Source: an uncultured Leucothrix sp. (lineage in GTDB: Bacteria > Pseudomonadota > Gammaproteobacteria > Thiotrichales > Thiotrichaceae). Taken from it: DNA of 5,433 nucleotides. Position 1 is the stretch's first letter; every line of letters begins with the position of its first letter. Location: assembly GCA_937923375.1 (NCBI GenBank), contig CALAJG010000035.1:1-5433 (forward strand), in the 5' to 3' direction. Positions 1 to 5,433 of this stretch are shown here, piece after piece. Below the pieces are notes generated by a model, which was not told the origin of the DNA, did not search any database, and saw only the letters and a list, made by a program, of their open reading frames with translations. The position numbers were made by a program, and so were the translations under genes.

Positions 1-165
1 TCCAAAGTTCATCACTTTACCCTGAGGGGTTAGCACAGAGTGTATGGCGATCGTCGGCCAATCGAGAACCGGTGTCCAGCGACCCTCGTCCTGAGGCGCT
101 GCCTGGACCTGAGCAAGAGTTAGAAGAAAAGCTGTCGCTACCCCTAGTAATTTAATGATACGCAT
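1..165 (-). CDS. Secreted copper-radical oxidase paralogue, N-terminal fragment (runs off the window)
   Basis: This is the first 55 codons of a third copy of the oxidase found twice more to its right; the rest lies beyond the left edge. The ATG at 165..163 is chosen because it opens a typical Sec signal peptide (MRIIKLLG, a hydrophobic core, then VQA before APQDEG, cleavage likely after residue 22) and has a purine-rich AAGAG about 8 nt upstream. The mature start, APQDEGRWTPVLDWPTIAIH followed by SVLTPQGKVMNFG, matches the middle gene nearly residue for residue and the upstream gene closely, so family membership is firm. The catalytic residues would lie further on and cannot be checked here, so an intact enzyme is inferred, not seen. 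The gene is the last of the visible same-strand array, 188 bp after the stop of the middle copy. Whether it carries tail repeats is unknown. Confidence 0.9.
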   Translation of the reverse strand, partial: MRIIKLLGVATAFLLTLAQVQAAPQDEGRWTPVLDWPTIAIHSVLTPQGKVMNFG

Positions 166-173
166 TGCAATAT

Positions 174-180
174 CTCTTTT
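174..180 (-). promoter_or_regulatory. Ribosome binding site of the partial oxidase gene
   Basis: On the minus strand AAAAGAG precedes the ATG at 165 with a spacer of 8 nt. It is a modest Shine-Dalgarno match, but no better one lies near, and it supports this start over any other. Confidence 0.5.
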
Positions 181-274
181 ATTTGAATTTGTTATTAAAA
201 TTACTCACATTCAGAGATTAATGCCTGACTCAATTTACCCTGAGGCACAGATTAAATGATTAAAGGCGGTTCAT

Positions 275-344
275 CGGTGGCGAATCATCTTCCACCGGTT
301 AGGTAAATTTTGATGCGTCTAAAAACATCCTAGACCAACCTAAC
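275..344 (-). other. Two abutting hairpins just downstream of the middle oxidase gene
   Basis: Read on the minus strand from the stop of the middle gene, the first structure begins 10 nt downstream. GTTAGGT (344..338) pairs perfectly with ACCTAAC (304..298) and encloses an inner stem GTCTA/TAGAC (335..331 with 321..317). The very next base starts a second hairpin, CGGTGG (297..292) with CCACCG (280..275) and an 11-nt loop. Neither is followed by a T-tract on the minus strand, so this is not a classical intrinsic terminator. It could protect the 3' end of the upstream message, mark an RNA processing or Rho-dependent end, or act in the leader of the next gene, which starts 110 nt further on. 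The pairing is seen directly; the function is inference. Confidence 0.4.
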
Positions 345-353
345 TTACGTGCC

Positions 354-2942
354 CTAAGGCGTTACATTGACTATCACCTGGGCACTATTCTTGCGCCCCT
401 GAGAGTCAATCATCACGTACCAAAAGTTATCTTCCCCACTAAAGTTTGTTTTTGGGGTATACAGTACTTTGCCATTAGCTCTAGATGTCGTACCTCCCTT
501 TGCTGAGTATGCGTATAAGGTATCGAACACAATACTACTGCCAGTGTCATTAGCTAAAACATCCAATAGCTTGGCGGTGTTACGCGCAGTAGTGAAACTA
601 TCTGGGTTAGCCACTGGAAAAGCGTTTCCACTCGTCACGGTAATGTTAACTTGACCATTATTGGACCGGCCCAGCGAGTCACGGAACGCATACCAAATGT
701 TGTCGCTACCAGTGAATCCCGCTTTCGACGTATACACAAGTTTGTTACTCACTAAGGACACCGTGCCACCCTTTAGTGACCAAGGGTTTGGAGCATTTAA
801 AACCAGTCCACTACCGGTGTCATTAGCCAGCACATCAATAGTAGTCGTCGAGCCTGTCGTTGTTGTTACATTATCTTGGGTTGCTGTTGGGAAGGCAGTG
901 CCGGGATCATTGTTACCGCTCACCATAATGTTAATAACACTATTGTTAGAACGCCCCTGATTGTCCTGTAAGGAGTACCAAATTTTATCCTCTCCATTAA
1001 ATCCGGCCTTGGGTTTGTAAGTGACTTTATTATTAGATAAGGCGACATTTCCACCCTTCTGGGACCATGGGTTCGGCGTATTGAGCGTCAACCCAGAACC
1101 ACTATCGTTAGCAAGCGCATCAATAGTGATACTTCCACTACCAGTGGTGCTTACATTATCCGGCGTGGCAGATGGGTATACATTGGGTGTAACGGATATC
1201 GTCACCTTTGCAGAATTGGTTCGGCCTTGGTCATCTTCCATTGAATACCAGAAAGTATCCGTTCCGCTGAAACCTGCCCTTGGTGTATATACCGTCTTAT
1301 TCTCACTGAGGCTAACGGTCCCCCCTTCCCGAGAATATCGATTAACAACGACCAACCCTTTGCCGTTCCCCGTATCATTAGCGAGCACATCAATAGTGAT
1401 AGCGGTCCCCGATGTAGCGGTTGCAGTATCCGCAATTGCAATCGGATATGGACCAATATTCAACTGGGCGGTACTTGAAATCCGAATAATATGCGCTTCA
1501 GAAGGCACCCCTTTATTATTAATCAAGTGTAGTAAGTAATAACCCGGAGGGGCTATGTTTGCAGAGTCTGGCAAAGTCACTCTAACGCCGTTATTGATGT
1601 CTTCAAAATCCAACTCAAGAAAACGTTGTTCCATATTAAATGAGTGAGTCACAGCACCGGTTTTAATTAAGGTGACCCGGGTGATGATATCGTTTGGGTC
1701 ATGCCTGACGGCTGCTTTACTGCCGTACGGTGCCTCGTCAGGGGCGCTAACAATATTCGGGCGTGAAGCCACTTGACCTGAGTTATTAAATAAATAAGGA
1801 GGTGAGAAGATCTCAGCGTTGGTATTGACTTGCGGCCCTGGTGCTCCACCACCAGCGACCAGAACTCGCCCATCTTTTAATAGTAACGCCGTTGAATGAT
1901 AGAGGCGCGCTTTGACTGAAGGAACCATAAGCTTCCAGTTTTCAGTTACCGGATCCCAGATTTCAGGTCTGAATGATGTGTCAACTAACTGATTATCCTC
2001 TGCTGACCCACCCACAATCATAACTTTTCCCGTCGGCAGTACGACAGACTCGACCCAAACACGTCCGGTTTCAGCTGGTTTATTGATATTACGTACCGAT
2101 GGAACCGTGCCGTTGATGTCAATGATTGCAGCATTATTCGGGACCACACCGCTGCCACCCACCTGTAGGATTTTTCCTGGCTGATACATTACCGCTGTAC
2201 CCTGAGCGGAGTTTCCATCTGCGCTTAGCCTTCCCAAGTCCTGCAAACTTCCGTTCCCATTGGGATTCATATAATACATTCTCGTATCATTGGTATAGCC
2301 AAATACAAGCCCATTGGGCGCAAGCCACTGACGAGGATAAAAGTAAGAAAAATCTGCTGTTGATATCCCTAATAACGAGCGCCATTGGTTGGTAGCTGGT
2401 GAGTAAACTTCGGGCGTTGGCACCGTTTGACCCGCAGCATCGATCCCACCACTTAGCAAAATATCACCATTCGCCAACATCGTTGAAGTTGGGTACCAGC
2501 GGGCAGAGTTCATGTCCGCCGCGCGAGTTAAGGCATTGGTTTGTGGATTAAAAATGGGAGCATCATTAATACCCCGATTAGTACCTCCATTAGGCCGGTT
2601 ATCACCACCTGCCATCAGGATATTGCCTGTTTCAGGCATTATTATCGCAGCGCTGCAGAATGAGTCGACACCCAATGTATTCGGCAACGTATTATGTGAA
2701 TTAGCCCCTGTACCCAGCGCAGGATCCCATACATCATATGAGAATTGAGCCCCTTGCAAGCCATTTTCATCCGTACCAAAGTTCATCACCTTTCCCTGAG
2801 GGGTCAGTACTGAATGGATTGCAATGATTGGCCAGTCGACAACAGGGCTCCAACTACCTTCATCCTGAGGGGCAGCCTGAGCCTGAAGCATCATTAATAT
2901 ACTAGATATAGCAACAAAACCTAGACGTCTTATTAATCGCAT
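354..2942 (-). CDS. Secreted galactose/glyoxal oxidase-like copper-radical oxidase with four C-terminal Ig/cadherin-like repeats
   Basis: This 862-aa protein is predicted to oxidise an alcohol or aldehyde with O2, releasing H2O2, outside the cytoplasm. Residues 1-23 are a Sec signal peptide (cleavage after AQA). Residues about 24-390 form a kelch propeller, with glycine doublets near 112, 165, 262, 311 and 364. Residues about 392-489 are the galactose-oxidase-type E-set domain. Residues 499-862 are four Ig/cadherin-like repeats. Counterparts of the galactose oxidase centre are Cys96 (VDSFCSAA), Tyr150 (ARWYPTS), Tyr348-His349 (ARLYHSTALLL) and His433 (GAVTHSFN). The RWYP form resembles glyoxal oxidases. 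The fungal N-terminal galactose-binding domain is absent and the stacking Trp position holds Asp168, so galactose need not be the substrate. Cys96 is the only cysteine. The ATG at 2942 is preferred to the adjoining GTG at 2945 because the spacing from AGG is better and it parallels the neighbouring copy. No lipobox, sortase motif or C-terminal anchor is visible. Confidence 0.93.
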   Translation of the reverse strand: MRLIRRLGFVAISSILMMLQAQAAPQDEGSWSPVVDWPIIAIHSVLTPQGKVMNFGTDENGLQGAQFSYDVWDPALGTGANSHNTLPNTLGVDSFCSAAIIMPETGNILMAGGDNRPNGGTNRGINDAPIFNPQTNALTRAADMNSARWYPTSTMLANGDILLSGGIDAAGQTVPTPEVYSPATNQWRSLLGISTADFSYFYPRQWLAPNGLVFGYTNDTRMYYMNPNGNGSLQDLGRLSADGNSAQGTAVMYQPGKILQVGGSGVVPNNAAIIDINGTVPSVRNINKPAETGRVWVESVVLPTGKVMIVGGSAEDNQLVDTSFRPEIWDPVTENWKLMVPSVKARLYHSTALLLKDGRVLVAGGGAPGPQVNTNAEIFSPPYLFNNSGQVASRPNIVSAPDEAPYGSKAAVRHDPNDIITRVTLIKTGAVTHSFNMEQRFLELDFEDINNGVRVTLPDSANIAPPGYYLLHLINNKGVPSEAHIIRISSTAQLNIGPYPIAIADTATATSGTAITIDVLANDTGNGKGLVVVNRYSREGGTVSLSENKTVYTPRAGFSGTDTFWYSMEDDQGRTNSAKVTISVTPNVYPSATPDNVSTTGSGSITIDALANDSGSGLTLNTPNPWSQKGGNVALSNNKVTYKPKAGFNGEDKIWYSLQDNQGRSNNSVINIMVSGNNDPGTAFPTATQDNVTTTTGSTTTIDVLANDTGSGLVLNAPNPWSLKGGTVSLVSNKLVYTSKAGFTGSDNIWYAFRDSLGRSNNGQVNITVTSGNAFPVANPDSFTTARNTAKLLDVLANDTGSSIVFDTLYAYSAKGGTTSRANGKVLYTPKTNFSGEDNFWYVMIDSQGRKNSAQVIVNVTP
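357..1448 (-). repeat. Four tandem Ig/cadherin-like repeats in the middle oxidase (protein level)
   Basis: The repeats cover 1448..1182, 1181..918, 896..630 and 623..357, each about 88-89 residues, with a short GNNDPGT-type linker before the third. Each has a start such as YPIAIAD or FPTATQD, a [VA]LAND[TS] strand, a [KE]GG turn, an aromatic YTP-like strand, an AGF.G.D or NFSGEDN loop, then [FI]WY followed by D..GR.N and a final V..V strand. This is the bacterial Ig/cadherin-like type (Big_9 or VLAND repeats) common in secreted adhesins. Repeats 2 and 3 are the closest pair (both with PNPWS); repeat 1 has NRYS and repeat 4 has YAYS. They probably act as a stalk or binding module; a ligand cannot be deduced. 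Confidence 0.85.
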
Positions 2943-2949
2943 CACAAAT

Positions 2950-2954
2950 ACCTG
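2950..2954 (-). promoter_or_regulatory. Ribosome binding site of the middle oxidase gene
   Basis: CAGGT on the minus strand lies 7 nt before the ATG at 2942 and only 4 nt before the GTG at 2945. The spacing favours the ATG, which also gives a signal peptide start (MRLIRRLG) matching that of the partial copy. Confidence 0.5.
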
Positions 2955-2965
2955 AATTAGATACG

Positions 2966-2971
2966 ACTATA
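2966..2971 (-). promoter_or_regulatory. Possible -10 element upstream of the middle oxidase gene
   Basis: TATAGT on the minus strand matches the sigma-70 -10 consensus at five of six positions and would place a transcript start about 15-20 nt before the start codon. No convincing -35 sits 16-18 bp upstream, so this is a weak candidate only. Confidence 0.18.
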
Positions 2972-3081
2972 AACATCATCATTCGTTACTATGAGCTACC
3001 ACATAGAATACTTATGGCATAATTTAGGCGATCAAAGGATGAACCGATTGTAATGGATTCCTACTTTTCCTGACTATTTCC

Positions 3082-3131
3082 GGTGGACTACCCATCATTA
3101 GAATAACTCCATTAGCTCCCGATGTAGCACC
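3082..3131 (-). other. Imperfect inverted repeat in the gap between the upstream and middle genes
   Basis: On the minus strand GGTGCTAC (3131..3124) can pair with GTAG-TC-CACC (3091..3082), giving eight pairs with a 2-nt bulge around a loop of about 32 nt. It starts about 25 nt after the stop of the upstream gene and has no T-tract. It may be an RNA structure at the 3' end of that message or a chance match. The remainder of the 214-bp gap (2943..3156) shows no open frame, tRNA or clear terminator. Confidence 0.18.
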
Positions 3132-3156
3132 CTTTAACCTTATATCTTAGATAACA

Positions 3157-5199
3157 CTAGTTGTTGACGTAAACCGTCACTTTGGCTGAGTTCGTTCTTC
3201 CGCGCTCGTCCTTAAATGAATACCAGAAACTATCGTTGCCGGTATAGCCAGTCTTAGGCGTGTACCTCACCTGATTATTATTGATGACAATGGTTGCTCC
3301 ATTAACTGAGTATCGATTCACCTCGTTGATACGCAAACCACTTCCAATGTCATTCGCCAATACATTTATACCTACAGGAGTATCACGCCGCGTTGTTGAC
3401 CAGTCAGCAATGGCCACCGGATAAGCCGAAGAGCCTGATCCAAATACGGTAATATCTACCTGGCTAAAGTTTTTACGACCCAAGGAATCTCTTATGACAT
3501 ACCAAACCGTATCCTGACCATAAAACCCTTGCTTCGACTTATAAACAATTTTGTTGTTGACCAGCGCGACTGAACCTCCCTGACGCGACCAAGCATTGGG
3601 TTTTTCCAAGACAAGGCCGGTACCCTTATCATTTGCCAACACATCAATCGTGATGCTCTTGCCGCCTTGGACATTAACAGAATCCTTTACCGCAGCCGGC
3701 TTTGCTATCCTAGCTTGCCACGCCGTCTTTGAAATTCGGATAATATGCGCTTCTGAAGGTACTCCCTTGTTATCGATCAGGTGAAGCAAGTAATAACCAG
3801 GCGTCGCATTATTCGGCGAGGTTGGGATGTTGACCCTGATCCCCTCATCATTCTCGGTAAAACTCAACTCAAGAAACCGCTGCTCCATATTAAAAGAGTG
3901 GGTAACTGCACCGGTTTTGATCAGTGTGACTCGGCTAATTTTTTCGCTACTACGAAAGTTAACTTTCACTTTACTACCGTAAGGCGCTTCAAGCGGAGCG
4001 CTTATTATTTTAGGTCGCGATGCCAAACCCGATTCATTAAAAAGATAGGGTGGCGAGAATATCTCTGCATTAGTATTGGTTTGTGGTCCTGGTGCTCCTC
4101 CACCAGCCACCAGAACTCGACCATCTTTTAACAACAATGCCGTGGAATGATATAGACGAGCTTTGGCGGCAGGCGCCATGAGCGACCAACGTTCCGTCCC
4201 CGGGTCCCAAATCTCAGGGCGATAAGAGACACCGTTCATTTTATTATCTACACGCGACCCGCCCACGATGATTACTTTACCGTTGGGCAAAACCACCGAG
4301 TCGACCCAACTCCTGCCTGCCTGCAGTGGCTTGTTTATTGTTCTTACCCAAGGCCTTGTGCCATTTATATTGATAATGACGCTATCATTGGTTCTAGCGC
4401 CTGTACCACCAACATGCAAAATTTTCCCTGGACGGTACATGACCGAGCTTGATTGAAATACATTGCCCGACACAGGTAATTTTTCTAAAAACCAAGTGCT
4501 ACCGCCATTACGAAGATTGAGGTAATACATAGTTTTGTCGCTAAAAATACCAAACACACGCCCGTCAGGTGAAACCCATTGGCGTGGATAAAGTTCAGGA
4601 AATCCCGCAGTTGATAGGTTAAACAGCGAACTCCATCGGTTCGTCTGTGGTGAGTAGATTTCAGGAGTAGTTACGGGTCGGCCCGTACCATCCTTGCCGC
4701 CAACGACTAATATTCTCCCATCTGACAGCACAGTCGATGTTGGATACCAACGAGCAAAACCCATATTAGCAGCCTTACCCAAAGTATTGTTTCGGGTATT
4801 GAAAATGGGCGAATCTTTTATCCCAAAATTTGGTCTGCCAAAAGGACGCGTGTCGCCGCCTGACATCAAAATATTGCCGCTTTCTGGCATAACGATCGCA
4901 GCACTACAAAAAGAGTCAACCCCCAAAGTATTGACCAATGTATTATGAGAATTGTTACCACTACCTAACTTAGGATCCCAGACATCATAGAAGAACCTGG
5001 CGCCCTGTAAGCCACGTTTGTCGGTGCCAAAATTCATAACCTTGCCTTGTGGAGTCAGTACAGAATGAATTGCAATAATTGGCCAATTGAGTACTGAAGT
5101 CCACCGACCTTCATACTGTGGTGCTGACAGCGCTTTGCCAGAACTGAGGACACTTAAAGTAACACCGATAATAAGCCATTTATTATTTTTAAAGCACAT
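3157..5199 (-). CDS. Secreted galactose/glyoxal oxidase-like copper-radical oxidase with two C-terminal Ig/cadherin-like repeats
   Basis: This 680-aa paralogue of the middle gene has the same predicted chemistry: O2-dependent oxidation of an alcohol or aldehyde with release of H2O2. Residues 1-25 are a Sec signal peptide (MCFKNNKWL, hydrophobic core, ALS before APQYEG). Residues about 26-392 are a kelch propeller with glycine doublets near 114, 167, 264, 313 and 366. An E-set domain follows to about residue 490, then two repeats at 500-587 and 593-680. The copper-site counterparts are Cys98, Tyr152, Tyr350-His351 and His434. Asp169 sits where fungal galactose oxidase has its stacking Trp. Cys98 is the only cysteine of the mature chain. 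The open frame extends 41 codons further upstream to 5322, but the ATG at 5199 is chosen because it starts the signal peptide and follows AAGGA by 7 nt. Over the first 94 or so mature residues I count about 18 differences from the middle copy. It is the first gene of the visible array. Confidence 0.93.
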   Translation of the reverse strand: MCFKNNKWLIIGVTLSVLSSGKALSAPQYEGRWTSVLNWPIIAIHSVLTPQGKVMNFGTDKRGLQGARFFYDVWDPKLGSGNNSHNTLVNTLGVDSFCSAAIVMPESGNILMSGGDTRPFGRPNFGIKDSPIFNTRNNTLGKAANMGFARWYPTSTVLSDGRILVVGGKDGTGRPVTTPEIYSPQTNRWSSLFNLSTAGFPELYPRQWVSPDGRVFGIFSDKTMYYLNLRNGGSTWFLEKLPVSGNVFQSSSVMYRPGKILHVGGTGARTNDSVIININGTRPWVRTINKPLQAGRSWVDSVVLPNGKVIIVGGSRVDNKMNGVSYRPEIWDPGTERWSLMAPAAKARLYHSTALLLKDGRVLVAGGGAPGPQTNTNAEIFSPPYLFNESGLASRPKIISAPLEAPYGSKVKVNFRSSEKISRVTLIKTGAVTHSFNMEQRFLELSFTENDEGIRVNIPTSPNNATPGYYLLHLIDNKGVPSEAHIIRISKTAWQARIAKPAAVKDSVNVQGGKSITIDVLANDKGTGLVLEKPNAWSRQGGSVALVNNKIVYKSKQGFYGQDTVWYVIRDSLGRKNFSQVDITVFGSGSSAYPVAIADWSTTRRDTPVGINVLANDIGSGLRINEVNRYSVNGATIVINNNQVRYTPKTGYTGNDSFWYSFKDERGRTNSAKVTVYVNN
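3160..3702 (-). repeat. Two tandem Ig/cadherin-like repeats in the upstream oxidase (protein level)
   Basis: The repeats occupy 3702..3439 and 3423..3160, separated by a short GSGSSA-type linker. The first (VLANDKGTGL, PNAWSRQGG, VWYVIRDSLGRKN) resembles repeats 2 and 3 of the middle gene. The second (YPVAIAD, VNRYSVNGA, FWYSFKDERGRTNSAKVT) resembles repeat 1 of the middle gene. The protein stops directly after the last strand, without a membrane anchor. Confidence 0.85.
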
Positions 5200-5206
5200 T
5201 GCATCA

Positions 5207-5211
5207 TCCTT
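5207..5211 (-). promoter_or_regulatory. Ribosome binding site that fixes the start of the upstream oxidase
   Basis: AAGGA on the minus strand lies 7 nt before the ATG at 5199. It is the best Shine-Dalgarno match in the window and decides against the longer in-frame start at 5322. Confidence 0.7.
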
Positions 5212-5244
5212 GATACGTAATTTTTCAACGAGGAAACCATAGCC

Positions 5245-5250
5245 AGTATA
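5245..5250 (-). promoter_or_regulatory. Possible -10 element upstream of the upstream oxidase gene
   Basis: TATACT on the minus strand matches the sigma-70 -10 consensus at five of six positions and would give a leader of roughly 40 nt containing the AAGGA site. The -35 region at the right distance is poor, so an activator-dependent promoter or a chance match are both possible. Confidence 0.22.
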
Positions 5251-5289
5251 AGGGCTCACTAACCTGTAAATCTTACGGCTCGGATTATT

Positions 5290-5302
5290 TGACCAGTGGT
5301 CA
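5290..5302 (-). promoter_or_regulatory. 13-bp palindrome, candidate operator upstream of the oxidase array
   Basis: TGACCA-G-TGGTCA is a perfect 6+1+6 palindrome lying about 90-100 bp before the start codon and about 40 bp upstream of the possible -10 element, a position suited to an activator or repressor dimer. The bound protein cannot be named, and a match of this length could occur by chance once or so in a window of this size. Confidence 0.3.
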
Positions 5303-5382
5303 TTTGAACTGAAAATAATCACCGCTTATCTGCCTAAAAATCTAGCTCAGCTATATTTTTCGAATCCATACCTTTATTCAAT

Positions 5383-5406
5383 GTCGCTCATACCAACCAT
5401 AGCGAC
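5383..5406. other. Inverted repeat near the right edge
   Basis: GTCGCT (5383..5388) is the exact reverse complement of AGCGAC (5401..5406), and a further AT/AT pair forms if one base is bulged, giving a hairpin of about eight pairs. No T-tract follows on either strand. It may belong to the end of a gene beyond the right edge or to a regulatory site. A TATAAT lies directly beside it on the plus strand (5407..5412), without a matching -35. Otherwise 5200..5433 holds no supportable gene. Confidence 0.25.
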
Positions 5407-5433
5407 TATAATCGCCGTAATCTGATCATGAGC

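Noticed and set aside
469..1539. Plus-strand open frames of 61-172 codons opposite the tail repeats
   Set aside because: They lie antisense to a well-supported gene, their repetitive composition mirrors the repeats, and they have no convincing ribosome sites or recognisable domains.
1202..1873. Short minus-strand open frames of 84 and 68 codons in other frames of the middle gene
   Set aside because: They overlap the oxidase in a shifted frame and have no family features, so they are shadows.
2895..2942. Twin-arginine (Tat) signal in the middle protein (LIRRLGF)
   Set aside because: The motif does not fit the full Tat consensus and the other two copies have no RR. An ordinary Sec signal explains all three.
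2943..2945. GTG start one codon before the ATG of the middle gene
   Set aside because: Its spacing to the AGG is too short, and the ATG gives the same N-terminal pattern as the partial copy. The difference is a single residue removed with the signal peptide.
241..3086. Shared short words (CCGGTGG, GATGAACCG) in the two intergenic gaps
   Set aside because: They occur in opposite orientation and with different spacing and flanks, so they do not show a common regulatory element.
3143..3153. Palindrome TATCTTAGATA right after the stop of the upstream gene
   Set aside because: It is AT-rich and has no loop, so it cannot act as a hairpin terminator, and such a site is expected by chance.
5200..5322. 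41-codon in-frame N-terminal extension of the upstream oxidase, from an ATG at 5322
   Set aside because: It would bury the signal peptide in the middle of a polar stretch, whereas the ATG at 5199 has AAGGA at the right distance and a signal peptide parallel to the other two copies.
5407..5412. Plus-strand TATAAT as a rightward promoter
   Set aside because: No -35-like hexamer occurs at 16-18 bp upstream, and the only plus-strand frame just before it is a 14-codon ORF.
1..5433. CRISPR array, tRNA, rRNA, insertion sequence or phage attachment site
   Set aside because: No direct DNA repeats with regular spacers, cloverleaf, transposase or terminal inverted repeats were seen; the only repeated structure is the paralogous genes and their protein repeats.

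Overview
The window is almost filled by a head-to-tail array of three related genes, all on the minus strand. Each encodes a secreted copper-radical oxidase of the galactose oxidase / glyoxal oxidase type (the family CAZy groups as AA5). In the direction of transcription the order is 5199..3157 (680 aa, complete), 2942..354 (862 aa, complete) and 165..1 (first 55 codons only, running off the left edge). No other gene can be supported. All remaining long open frames lie inside these genes on other frames and look like shadows.

The two complete proteins share one plan: a Sec-type signal peptide, a kelch-type beta-propeller, a galactose-oxidase-like C-terminal E-set domain (DUF1929 type), and a C-terminal tail of roughly 90-residue Ig/cadherin-like repeats of the 'VLAND' kind. 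The upstream gene has two such repeats and the middle gene has four. All five catalytic positions of galactose oxidase (Cys of the Tyr-Cys cofactor, its partner Tyr, the axial Tyr, and two His copper ligands) have clear counterparts in both proteins. The Trp that covers the cofactor in fungal galactose oxidase does not. The likely chemistry is two-electron oxidation of an alcohol or aldehyde with O2, releasing H2O2 outside the cytoplasm. The substrate cannot be read from the sequence. The tail repeats probably extend or attach the enzyme at the cell surface or to a polymer.

The non-coding parts are short: 188 bp between the partial and middle genes, 214 bp between the middle and upstream genes, and 234 bp to the right of the upstream gene. 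Each gene has its own Shine-Dalgarno-like sequence and a sizeable leader, so the genes may be separately transcribed, although read-through is possible because no classical intrinsic terminator (GC-rich hairpin plus T-tract) was found. The most structured non-coding element is a pair of abutting hairpins at 275..344, just after the stop of the middle gene. Upstream of the first gene are a 13-bp palindrome (5290..5302) and an inverted repeat (5383..5406).

The organism is most likely a Gram-negative bacterium, probably a gammaproteobacterium: moderate GC judged by eye, Sec signal peptides, AGGA-like ribosome sites, and large secreted proteins with VLAND repeats. This is an inference and the genus cannot be given. 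The synonymous differences between the gene copies show that the duplication is old and that the catalytic domain has been kept under purifying selection, while the tails have been reshuffled.
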